Assembly: GCA_041675165.1 (NCBI GenBank) | Contig: JBAYUI010000002.1 | Coordinates: forward strand, 8,440-72,439 | Source of the DNA: CAIKZD01 sp041675165 | Lineage (GTDB): Bacteria; Patescibacteriota; Minisyncoccia; Moranbacterales; UBA2206 | Length of the DNA stretch: 64,000 bases | Direction: 5' to 3' | Shown here: positions 16,299 through 23,121 of the stretch, piece by piece | How the letters are laid out: each line of letters begins with the position of its first letter | How positions within the stretch are numbered: the stretch's first letter is position 1 | The notes under the pieces: generated by a model | What the model was told of the DNA's origin: nothing | Databases searched by the model: none | What the model saw: the letters and a program-made list of their open reading frames with translations, nothing else | Program-made: the position numbers and the translations under genes

Positions 16299-16326
16299 TT
16301 GTCAATCGGCTCCGAAATGGTATAAT
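16299..16326 (+). promoter_or_regulatory. Promoter of the ABC transporter operon
   Basis: TTGTCA, a 16-base spacer and TATAAT lie 36 bases before the ATP-binding protein gene. Confidence 0.75.
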
Positions 16327-16361
16327 TATAACAGATAAAAAAACAAAATTAGAAGCGTGGA

Positions 16362-17669
16362 ATGAATGATCCGATAATCCAGGTCGACCATTTGAAAGTT
16401 ATTTATAACAAGGGCAAACAGAACGAAGTGCGCTCTCTTTTTGATGTGAGCGTGAAGATCTATCCGAAGGAATACGTCATCATCTATGGCCCGTCCGGCT
16501 GCGGCAAATCCACCTTGCTCTATTCAATGTCGGGGCTCCAAGCTCCGACCGAAGGACAGGTCATGGTGGAAGGCAAAAATCTATCCAATATATCCAAAAA
16601 AGACATGGTGGAATTGCATCAGGTCGGCATCGGAATGATCTTCCAGGCTTTTTATCTGATCGCATCCTTGAGTGTTTTGGAAAATGTCTGTCTGCCGAAA
16701 GTTTTCCGCGGAGAATCCAAGAAAGAGCGACAGGAAGAGGGTATAAAATTGTTACATCGTTTCAGCATTGTGGAGCAGGCCAAAAAATTTCCCAGCGAAC
16801 TTTCCGGCGGACAGCGCCAACGGGTGTCCATTGCTCGATCATTGGTCAACAATCCGCAGATCATTTTTGCCGATGAACCTGTGGGAAACCTCGACTCGGA
16901 ATCTTCGGAAAATGTGATGCGGATCTTGAAAGAGCTCAATGAGGTGGACAAGAAAACTATCATTCTGGTGACCCACAACCCAGATCATCTGCACTATGCC
17001 GATCGGATCATCTATATGAAAGATGGCAAGGTGGTCAAAGAAGAAGTGAACAAGGAAAAGCGTCCGATAGATGCCATCAATATTCCGGAAGTCAATTACG
17101 GAGAGCTTTCCAATGAATTGAAATTGCTTATGCGCACTTTCAAGAACTTGAGTCTGGCGCAGATTGGATCTTTAATGGTGCCCTTTAAAGCGAATCAGCT
17201 GATGTCGCATATCTTGTCAGAACTCAGCCGTGAACAGGTGCAAACGGCGGAAGGTTATCTGAAAGAATTTTTGTTCAAAAATATCGACGCGGAAACCCTG
17301 TTTAAAGATTTGGATATGAAATATGAGGCTGGCGGGGCGGACTGGAACAGAAGAAGGGCGCAATCGTTCATCGAAAGAGTGACGGCCATCACCGAACTCT
17401 CAAGGATAATAACGGAAAAGAACGAGACTGAATCGTCGGAAGCGATGGCGATCTATTTGACGCGGTTGTTCAAATTGAAATTGGATAAAGAAACTGGGAA
17501 GATCCTCGCCTCCTTCTTGCGGTTGCGGATCAGGAATAAGATCGACAGGGAAGAGCTGGAAAAAAGATTGGATGCTCCGAAAAGGCTGGGTGGCGCGGGG
17601 ATGCACAGCGTTACAGCGGATAAGATTTCCCGCGAAGTGGAAATCATTATGCTTATGAAATATAGTTGA
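16362..17669 (+). CDS. ABC transporter ATP-binding protein (MacB/LolD type) with a long C-terminal extension
   Basis: Residues 1-230 are a complete ATPase: Walker A GPSGCGKS, Q-loop IFQAF, signature LSGGQRQR, Walker B IIFADEP with SE..NL, and the switch His in LVTHN. The family usually ends near 230-250 aa; this protein has 435. The extra 200 residues (ELKLLMRTFKNLSLAQIGSL, then SREQVQTAEGYLKEFLF and RVTAITELSRII) look helical and soluble and match no family I know. The permease gene follows after 4 bases, so the two form one complex, probably exporting peptides, lipoprotein-like substrates or signals. The extension could be a regulatory or coupling domain specific to the lineage. Confidence 0.9.
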   Translation: MNDPIIQVDHLKVIYNKGKQNEVRSLFDVSVKIYPKEYVIIYGPSGCGKSTLLYSMSGLQAPTEGQVMVEGKNLSNISKKDMVELHQVGIGMIFQAFYLIASLSVLENVCLPKVFRGESKKERQEEGIKLLHRFSIVEQAKKFPSELSGGQRQRVSIARSLVNNPQIIFADEPVGNLDSESSENVMRILKELNEVDKKTIILVTHNPDHLHYADRIIYMKDGKVVKEEVNKEKRPIDAINIPEVNYGELSNELKLLMRTFKNLSLAQIGSLMVPFKANQLMSHILSELSREQVQTAEGYLKEFLFKNIDAETLFKDLDMKYEAGGADWNRRRAQSFIERVTAITELSRIITEKNETESSEAMAIYLTRLFKLKLDKETGKILASFLRLRIRNKIDREELEKRLDAPKRLGGAGMHSVTADKISREVEIIMLMKYS

Positions 17670-17673
17670 TTTT

Positions 17674-18882
17674 ATGAAATTCAAAGACCTATTCCTATTA
17701 TCCACCCGGATGTTCAAGGCGCGGCCGTCGCGGACTTTTTTGACGATCCTCGGAATGAGTGTTGGTATTGGGGCGATCCTTTTCTTGGTTTCTTTCGGTT
17801 ATGGTTTGCAAAGGACGCTTTTGCAAAAAATCACCACTTCCGATTCACTTCTGACGCTGGATGTGACCTCGGACCGATCCAAAGGGGTGTCGCTTGATCA
17901 AGCGGCAGTGGACAAGATCGGCGCGGTCGGCGGCGTGGTTAAGGTCAGTCCCGCCTATCAGCTGGATACGCGCGGAAACATCGATAGCCTTTCCGCCGAT
18001 TTTACGGCGATGGTGGTGGAACCCGATTATATAAAACTGGGAGGGCTTAAGGCGTCAGCCGGAATTTTATTGAGCGACAATGACCCGACAGGGATTGCCA
18101 TCTCCACTTCTACGGCCAAGATCTTCGGCAAGGAACCCGTCGAACTTATCGGTAAAAATATCAATCTGTCTTTTTCCACGCCCAAAAATTCCAACGGAAA
18201 ATCCGATACTAGTAATAATGCGGAAAAAATAACCATTCCGGAAAGCCAGTTTAAGATCTTGGGAGTTTTCGATAGTGATGACAGTTTGATATATGCCAAC
18301 GCCAAGGCTTTCAGCGGTACGCAGGCGACTGTTTTCAGCCAATTGAAAGTGAAATGCCAAGAGAGCAAGATAATGCCGGGAATACAAGGTGAGATAAAAA
18401 ACTTAGGATTTTCCGTTTCTTCCATTTCTGACACAGTCGATCAGGCCAACAAGATATTCGGAATAATAAAAGTGATCCTTATGCTTTTCGGCTGTATCGC
18501 GCTTATCGTCAGCGCCATCGGAATGTTCAACACAATGACTATCACGCTTTTGGAGCGGACGGAAGAGATTGGAATCATGAAATCCATCGGAGCATCGAAT
18601 TCGATGATTTCTTGGATGTTCATTATGGAAGCAACCATTATGGGATTTTTAGGGGGGCTTATTGGGATCATCATCGGTTGGGTGGAGGGCCAAGCTTTCA
18701 ATCTGATCATTAATCTAGTGGCGAACCATTTTGGTGGAGAAAAAGTCAGCCTGTTCTATAGTCCGTTATGGTTTGTCTCGGCTGTTATCGCCTTTTCCGC
18801 TTTCGTCGGACTTCTGACGGGGATTGTGCCGGCGCGGCGTGCGAGTAAGATCGATCCGTTGGAGGCGTTGAGGTATAAATAA
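17674..18882 (+). CDS. MacB/FtsX-type ABC transporter permease
   Basis: The protein (402 aa) has the MacB-family layout. An N-terminal amphipathic segment and helix (TFLTILGMSVGIGAILFLVSFGYGL) are followed by an extracytoplasmic domain of about 230 residues. Three C-terminal helices then carry the FtsX motif (MTITLLERTEEIGIMKSIGAS, and GIVPARRASKIDPLEALRYK at the end). These transporters act by mechanotransmission. Its ATPase partner is encoded 4 bases upstream. No TolC or membrane-fusion partner is nearby, in line with a single-membrane envelope. The substrate is unknown. Confidence 0.9.
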   Translation: MKFKDLFLLSTRMFKARPSRTFLTILGMSVGIGAILFLVSFGYGLQRTLLQKITTSDSLLTLDVTSDRSKGVSLDQAAVDKIGAVGGVVKVSPAYQLDTRGNIDSLSADFTAMVVEPDYIKLGGLKASAGILLSDNDPTGIAISTSTAKIFGKEPVELIGKNINLSFSTPKNSNGKSDTSNNAEKITIPESQFKILGVFDSDDSLIYANAKAFSGTQATVFSQLKVKCQESKIMPGIQGEIKNLGFSVSSISDTVDQANKIFGIIKVILMLFGCIALIVSAIGMFNTMTITLLERTEEIGIMKSIGASNSMISWMFIMEATIMGFLGGLIGIIIGWVEGQAFNLIINLVANHFGGEKVSLFYSPLWFVSAVIAFSAFVGLLTGIVPARRASKIDPLEALRYK

Positions 18883-18910
18883 AAAAAGTATTTTTATTTT
18901 GTTGAAAAAT

Positions 18911-18938
18911 AAAACCAGTCCGAAAAACGACTGGTTTT
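18911..18938. terminator. Bidirectional terminator between ABC permease and tRNA-Leu
   Basis: AAAACCAGTC (18911-18920) pairs perfectly with GACTGGTTTT (18929-18938). It serves the forward permease gene and the reverse tRNA gene. Confidence 0.85.
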
Positions 18939-18946
18939 GTCCATTG

Positions 18947-19029
18947 TGCCGAAAGAGAGAATCGAACTCTCATGGGATTGCTCCCGCGCGATTTTGAGTC
19001 GCGTGCGTCTACCGTTCCGCCATTTCGGC
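18947..19029 (-). tRNA. tRNA-Leu (anticodon CAA)
   Basis: On the reverse strand the acceptor arms GCCGAAA and TTTCGGC enclose a class II tRNA with a long variable arm. The anticodon loop CTCAAAA gives CAA, which reads UUG. The T-arm AGAG-TTCGATT-CTCT is intact. The 3' CCA is not encoded (the A discriminator is followed by CAA). Confidence 0.95.
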
Positions 19030-19034
19030 AAATT

Positions 19035-19062
19035 TTGTATTTTACTTGTTCTATAGTACAAT
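19035..19062 (+). promoter_or_regulatory. Probable parA promoter
   Basis: TTGTAT, a 16-base spacer and TACAAT lie 20 bases before the parA ATG and just beyond the tRNA-Leu gene. Confidence 0.5.
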
Positions 19063-19082
19063 AAAGACAATACTTAGACATT

Positions 19083-19874
19083 ATGGCAAAAATAATTTCA
19101 TTAGTCAACCAAAAGGGCGGGGTGGGCAAAACCACTTCGGCTATCAATCTGGCGACGTATCTGGCGTCCGCGGGGAAGTTCGTGCTGCTATGCGATCTTG
19201 ATCCGCAGGGCAATGCTTCGTCCGGATTGGGATTGGACGTGCGCAGCATCAAAAAGAGCCTCTATCATTCGATGATAATGGGGGAGCATCCTTCCAAAAT
19301 AATCATCCGGACGGAAACTTTCGGACACGACCTCATTCCCGCTTCGCAAGATCTGGCCGGAGCGGGCATCGAGTTGGTGCATATGGAGAATCGAGAATTC
19401 CGACTGTATAATGTTTTGCGAGAGATCCGCACCAATTATGACTACATCATCATCGATTCTCCGCCGAGCCTTGGCCTCTTGACGATCAACGGCCTCGTGG
19501 CCAGTGATGAGATTATTATTCCGGTACAAACTGAATATTTCGCCTTGGAGGGCTTGAGCCAGCTTCTGAATACGATCGATCTGGTGCGCGAAAATTTGCA
19601 GCCGAATTTGAAGATTATGGGCGCGCTCCTCACGATGTATGATAAGCGCAACCGTTTGGCTCGCCAAGTGGTGCGCGAGATCCAAGATCATTTTCCGGGG
19701 CATGTTTTCGATTCTGTCGTGCCGCGTTCGGTCAGATTGGCGGAAGCTCCTGGATTTGGAAAATCAATTTTGAGTTTTGATTCTTTGTCCAAGGGGGCGC
19801 GAGCGTATAAGAATTTGGCGCGGGAAATCATCGAAATGGACAAGAAAGATAGTCGGAAAGGATTTTCGGTCTGA
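19083..19874 (+). CDS. parA: ParA/Soj chromosome partitioning ATPase
   Basis: The protein (263 aa) begins with the deviant Walker A motif NQKGGVGKTTSAINLA of ParA ATPases. DLDPQGNASSGLG (A') and YDYIIIDSPPSLGLLTINGL (Walker B region) follow. ParA forms an ATP-dependent gradient on the nucleoid that moves ParB-parS complexes. The length and lack of an N-terminal HTH place it with chromosomal Soj rather than type Ia plasmid ParA. parB lies downstream after a 185-base repeat element. That element contains CACGTG words. Confidence 0.95.
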   Translation: MAKIISLVNQKGGVGKTTSAINLATYLASAGKFVLLCDLDPQGNASSGLGLDVRSIKKSLYHSMIMGEHPSKIIIRTETFGHDLIPASQDLAGAGIELVHMENREFRLYNVLREIRTNYDYIIIDSPPSLGLLTINGLVASDEIIIPVQTEYFALEGLSQLLNTIDLVRENLQPNLKIMGALLTMYDKRNRLARQVVREIQDHFPGHVFDSVVPRSVRLAEAPGFGKSILSFDSLSKGARAYKNLAREIIEMDKKDSRKGFSV

Positions 19875-20056
19875 ACCACTGATTGTCACATGAGGGCGCA
19901 TGATTACACTGAATTGAAAAGACTTTTATTGGAAGAATTGTTTGAATGCGGCGTTGAATAATCCTAATTTATATTTTATTTATTTAAAAAACATTAACCA
20001 TTATTGATTTTAATTCACGTGTAATCAGGAAAATCACGTGATAATCAGTGGTTCAG
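19872..20056. repeat. Element with terminal inverted repeats between parA and parB
   Basis: The left end (from 19872, starting CTGAACCACTGATTGTCAC) and the right end (to 20056, ending GATAATCAGTGGTTCAG) are inverted copies over about 44 bases. A third, solo copy starts at 63180. Between the ends is a 23-codon open frame (ATG 19889, MRAHDYTELKRLLLEELFE) that may be a gene remnant. The copies carry CACGTG or TCACGTGA, the core of parS. It looks like a MITE-sized element or a partition-related repeat. Confidence 0.7.
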
Positions 20057-20062
20057 AATCTT

Positions 20063-21016
20063 ATGGCACAAAACTATGGACTCGGGAGGGGATTATCTTC
20101 TCTTATCCCGCAAAAAAGCAAATCCGTTGATGAGGCGGGAGCAACGATAGACGGACCCAAAGAGGACTTCAACTATTTCGGAAACCGGCCGGCGGCCAAA
20201 GCGGTTGCGGAAGATGATATGCCGGTTGAGCAGACGATTTCAACAGGCAAGGAATCCGTCCAAGAGATCAATGTTTCCGACATCGTTCCCAATCCTCAAC
20301 AACCTAGGACAGAATTCAATGTGGAAAAATTGCAGGAGCTGGCGGATTCGATCAAGACTCATGGAATCATTCAACCTTTGATCGTTACGAAAAAAGACGT
20401 GGGGTTTGAGTTGATTGCGGGCGAAAGAAGATTGCAAGCCGCGAAATTAGCGGGTCTTGCGACCGTGCCTGTCATTTCGCGTGTGGCGGATGAGCAGAAT
20501 AAACTGGAATTAGCCATTATTGAAAATGTGCAGCGGCATGATTTGAATGTGATTGAAGAGGCGGCTTCATACAAGAAGCTGGCGGAAGAATTTGGACTCA
20601 GCCAAGAAGCGGTGGCCCTCAAGATGGGGAAGAGTCGGAGCGCAGTGGCGAACAAGATGCGCTTGCTCACTTTGCCGATCGAAATCCAAAAGGCGCTTAT
20701 CGCGGGAAAGATAACCGAAGGGCATGCCAAATTGCTTCTGGCCATTCCTAATCCTGAAAAACAGCGGGCTTTTTATGAAATGATTTTGAAAGACAAGCTC
20801 ACTGTCCGTCAGACGGAGAGCCGGACCAATGAAATTTCCGTGCGCACGCACAAAAGAAAAGTGTCGATCGATCCTGAAGTGAAAAGCTTGGAAGATAATT
20901 TTTCAGCCATTCTCGGCACCAAGGTCAAAATCAAAAAAGCCGGCGGCGGCGGTCGGATCATCATTGAATATTATTCCCAAGAAGAATTGGATGGGATTTT
21001 GGGGAAGATCAAGTAG
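20063..21016 (+). CDS. parB: ParB/Spo0J chromosome partitioning protein
   Basis: The protein (317 aa from ATG 20063) starts GLGRGLSSLIP, typical of Spo0J/ParB. The ParB N-terminal CTPase domain follows (VSDIVPNPQQPR, ELADSIKTHGIIQPLIV, ELIAGERRLQAAKLAGL). The parS-binding HTH is at LSQEAVALKMGKSRSAVANKMRLL, and a C-terminal dimerisation segment ends KIKKAGGGGRIIIEYYS. It loads on parS as a CTP-dependent clamp. ATG 20063 is used because the upstream GTG 20048 lies within the terminal repeat and the conserved sequence starts at MAQNYGLG. Confidence 0.95.
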   Translation: MAQNYGLGRGLSSLIPQKSKSVDEAGATIDGPKEDFNYFGNRPAAKAVAEDDMPVEQTISTGKESVQEINVSDIVPNPQQPRTEFNVEKLQELADSIKTHGIIQPLIVTKKDVGFELIAGERRLQAAKLAGLATVPVISRVADEQNKLELAIIENVQRHDLNVIEEAASYKKLAEEFGLSQEAVALKMGKSRSAVANKMRLLTLPIEIQKALIAGKITEGHAKLLLAIPNPEKQRAFYEMILKDKLTVRQTESRTNEISVRTHKRKVSIDPEVKSLEDNFSAILGTKVKIKKAGGGGRIIIEYYSQEELDGILGKIK

Positions 21017-21239
21017 ATTACGAACTACGAAATGAACGAAATACGAAAAAGTCTTCATTCTAGGCGGAGTCTCCTTTTTGAGGCCGTAGCCTTGGAAGCA
21101 GAAATGCGGTATTAGACACTGGGTGTCTAGCGCTACTTAATCCTTCGCCTCGAGACACCCAGTGTCTGAGGGGTGCCGTCTTTCTTATGGATACTCTTGC
21201 ATTAAAATGCCTTAAATCAGGCATTTTTTCGACAAGTCC
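21017..21239. repeat. Intergenic repeat block after parB with a terminator
   Basis: No gene is seen. TACGAACTACGAAATGAACG-type words come first, then GGCGGAGTCTCC near 21064, shared with the hairpin at 24186-24239. GACACTGGGTGTC (21117-21129) and GACACCCAGTGTC (21155-21167) form a long-range inverted pair. A terminator closes the block: AAAATGCCT/AGGCATTTT (21204-21227) followed by T. Confidence 0.65.
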
Positions 21240-21268
21240 TGGACAAAAAGTTGATTTGGGTGTATAAT
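21240..21268 (+). promoter_or_regulatory. Promoter of the 21465 gene
   Basis: TGGACA, a 17-base spacer and TATAAT, directly after a terminator. Transcription would start near 21275. Confidence 0.75.
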
Positions 21269-21274
21269 ACACAG

Positions 21275-21464
21275 TTAGTATAAATTGTCCCTTAAAAACC
21301 CAATTTCGCGCTTTGCCACAGCAGAAAGAGTTTTTCTGAGAAGAATTTTTTCTGCTGTGGCGAAACCGTGGTGGTTAGCTTGACAGCGAACATTAAATTG
21401 ATAAGTCTGTGACTCTGATTATTTAAATTGGAGCGAGGGACAAATCAGGAATGGAGGCAATATC
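21275..21464 (+). other. Structured 5' leader of about 190 bases
   Basis: A long hairpin at 21312-21366 pairs TTTGCCACAGCAGAAA with TTTCTGCTGTGGCGAA around a 20-base loop. It lacks a T-run, so it is not a simple terminator. GGAGG lies just before the start codon of the next gene. Could be an mRNA stabiliser or a regulatory leader. Confidence 0.55.
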
Positions 21465-22163
21465 ATGGCAAAGAGCAAAAAGCAGGTAGAAGCTATTTCT
21501 TCAGGAATGGGAGTTTTCGTAACAATTATTTCTGGACTAGTTGAACTTGTGAAAAGTTTCGGTGGTTCAATAGAAGATTTATATTATCTGGGAACCCCCG
21601 AAGGCAGACAAAAGCTGGAAGCTGTCGCACGCGTCATTGTTGAGAAGGCGAAGGAGGAAAAGTTGAAACCAAAATCTATCGAACGCTTTCGCATCATCAA
21701 TGAAACGACTATCATGGTCAACCTTGATGCCCCTCTCATTTTGCCATTTAATGGAGCAGAGATTGAGTTTCAGATCGGCAGCGGCTGGGTGAAAGTTGAG
21801 AAACGGACGGATGGCCTGTATGTGGATGGCTGCAAAGTTATTCTGCATTTGGTCGAACGCCAAAAAGGCGGAAAAGTCATTAAGGGATATGAGCTTCGAG
21901 AAGAACTGTCGGGAAAGCGCGTGCTTCACCCGAACATTATGGACGCTCTTTTTGAAAATCAATACATGATTCCCGCTGACTGGAAGAAGGATGAAAGTGG
22001 GAATATTCGATTTATCTTTTTCTGGGCAGTAATCTTTCGCCGCGCCGTTGGTAAGCTCTATGTCCGCTGTTTCTACTTCAGCGATGGTGAGTGGTTTCGG
22101 GGCTTCCGCTGGCTCGGCGACGACTGGGGCTCCTTCAGCCCCGCGGCTTTGCTCGCAAGTTAG
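21465..22163 (+). CDS. CPR hypothetical protein with an aromatic/Gly/Asp-rich tail
   Basis: I recognise no named domain in this 232-aa protein. The N-terminus (KQVEAISSGMGVFVTIISGLVELVKSFGGS) is amphipathic or weakly hydrophobic. The middle (RFRIINETTIMVNLDAPL, then PFNGAEIEF and GWVKVEKRTDGLYVDG) looks beta-rich. The last 36 residues (GEWFRGFRWLGDDWGSF, then PAALLAS) are rich in Trp, Phe, Arg, Gly and Asp. Such tails resemble the variable regions of DGR target proteins, and the DGR locus starts right after its terminator. The DNA does not match the template repeat there, so the link is only a suggestion. Good ribosome site TGGAGGCAATATC. Confidence 0.65.
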   Translation: MAKSKKQVEAISSGMGVFVTIISGLVELVKSFGGSIEDLYYLGTPEGRQKLEAVARVIVEKAKEEKLKPKSIERFRIINETTIMVNLDAPLILPFNGAEIEFQIGSGWVKVEKRTDGLYVDGCKVILHLVERQKGGKVIKGYELREELSGKRVLHPNIMDALFENQYMIPADWKKDESGNIRFIFFWAVIFRRAVGKLYVRCFYFSDGEWFRGFRWLGDDWGSFSPAALLAS

Positions 22164-22238
22164 AACTCAGTGCTAAGTTACTCGGATCTAGCCCTTGGAA
22201 ACTTAGTCCTAAAAATTTTGAAAATGAGGTGATGAACA

Positions 22239-22276
22239 AAAGCCTTTCGAAAATTATTTCGAAAGGCTTTTAAATT
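22239..22276 (+). terminator. Terminator of the 21465 gene
   Basis: AAAAGCCTTTCGAAA (22239-22253) pairs perfectly with TTTCGAAAGGCTTTT (22258-22272), a 15-bp stem with a 4-base loop. Confidence 0.85.
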
Positions 22277-22280
22277 TTTG

Positions 22281-22485
22281 TGCTACAATAAAGTTGGTAG
22301 TAGGGAAGCATGCGGGCGATTACGGTTTCCCGCTTCCGAATCCAGTATCCATACACTCCGGAATATCCACGATTACGGTTTTGGATAGTGTGAGGTATGC
22401 AGAAACTTCAAAAAAATGAAGATACTTGGTGCGAAATGCCAGGGCATTTAAGATGTCGAATGAGATACAGCTCGGAGAGTAGTCG
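22281..22485 (+). other. Leader of the presumed DGR template RNA
   Basis: An extended -10 (TGCTACAAT, 22282-22290) could start a transcript about 22297. The following 190 bases contain no convincing ORF. GGATTACGG-like and CATTTAAGATGTCG words are seen but no clear family. It leads directly into the template repeat. Confidence 0.5.
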
Positions 22486-22650
22486 ATGAGCAGTGGTAAA
22501 GAAGGTATTCCGTACAATTCCGATGGCGATCCAAACCTGCTCAACGCGAATCGTAACGATGATGGTCGACGGCTGAATACGACCTATGACAATCCTGACA
22601 ACAAGTGGAATCGCGACAATGGGTTTGCGTTCGTCGCCTCGCAACTCTTT
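22486..22650 (+). other. DGR template repeat (TR)
   Basis: Read in the frame from ATG 22486 the segment gives ANRNDDGRRLNTTYDNP, then DNKWNRDNGFAFV. Eight AAC/AAT codons fall in about 33 codons (22540-22626). Asn codons clustered this way are the hallmark of DGR templates, because adenines are mutagenised during reverse transcription. The end (DNGFAFVASQL) resembles the end of formylglycine-enzyme-like C-type-lectin DGR targets. It is followed by a hairpin terminator, an antisense avd gene and a DGR-type RT. The matching variable repeat is not in the window. Confidence 0.75.
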
Positions 22651-23056
22651 TCATTTCTCTCCCGACATTTGTTTGGGAGAGTTTTTCTTTTGAAGACTGC
22701 CGTTCCAGCCGCCCAAATCTTTGCCGATCGAGTTCAATTTTTCCGAAAGAGTAATGTACTTTTTATCATCCAATGATTTGGTTTCCCAAAGAATATGCAA
22801 AAATATTTTCAGCACGTCTGATTTGCGAATGGCCAACCTGACATAGGGAATTTTTTCCTCCGGTTTTAGGAAAGCGGCAATGGCGATTGATTCAATGATT
22901 TCCGTAAAATATTTATCCACTTTTTGCCCGAGGGTATATCTATGTGTGGTGGGCAAAACTCGGTAATACTCATACCACAGAAGATAAAGACTTTTTATTT
23001 TCTCAAATACCGCCGGCAGCTGGGGGGGGGGATTTAAAAGTTGAACTATTATTCAC
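22651..23056 (-). CDS. avd: DGR accessory variability determinant (Avd), frame broken at a poly-G tract
   Basis: The main frame gives LYLLWYEYYRV, LPTTHRYTLGQKVDKYFTEII, then helices to KKYITLSEKLNSIGKDLGGW. This is the four-helix bundle of Avd proteins, which bind the RT and template RNA. The frame has no ATG upstream; it runs into 10 C (reverse strand; G at 23022-23031) and a stop. With one C fewer, GTG 23054-23056 would read VNNSSTFKSPPP and join QLPAVFEKIKSLYLLW in frame. The gene is therefore either phase-variable by slippage at this tract or carries a homopolymer sequencing error. It diverges from the RT gene. Confidence 0.75.
22657..22687 (+). terminator. Terminator of the DGR template RNA
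   Basis: CTCTCCC (22657-22663) pairs with GGGAGAG (22675-22681), followed by TTTTT. It lies just after the template repeat and overlaps the end of avd on the other strand. Confidence 0.75.
23022..23031. repeat. G10 homopolymer near the avd start
   Basis: Ten consecutive G on the forward strand, by far the longest G run I see here, placed 23 bases inside avd. Nine would restore the reading frame. Confidence 0.85.
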
Positions 23057-23072
23057 CCCGTTAGAAAACTGT

Positions 23073-23100
23073 TTGCTGAAAGTATTTTCTTTTTTATAAT
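23073..23100 (+). promoter_or_regulatory. Probable promoter of the DGR reverse transcriptase
   Basis: TTGCTG, a 16-base spacer and TATAAT end 21 bases before the RT start codon. Confidence 0.6.
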
Positions 23101-23121
23101 GCATAAATTTATAATTTACCA

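Noticed and set aside
15657..18882. Use of UGA as a sense codon
   Set aside because: Several well-bounded genes end in TGA with a terminator or new start right after (for example 16062-16064), so the code is standard.
22486..22776. Open frame read as a 96-aa protein
   Set aside because: The Asn-codon cluster, the following terminator within the frame and the antisense avd overlap fit a DGR template RNA better than a protein gene.
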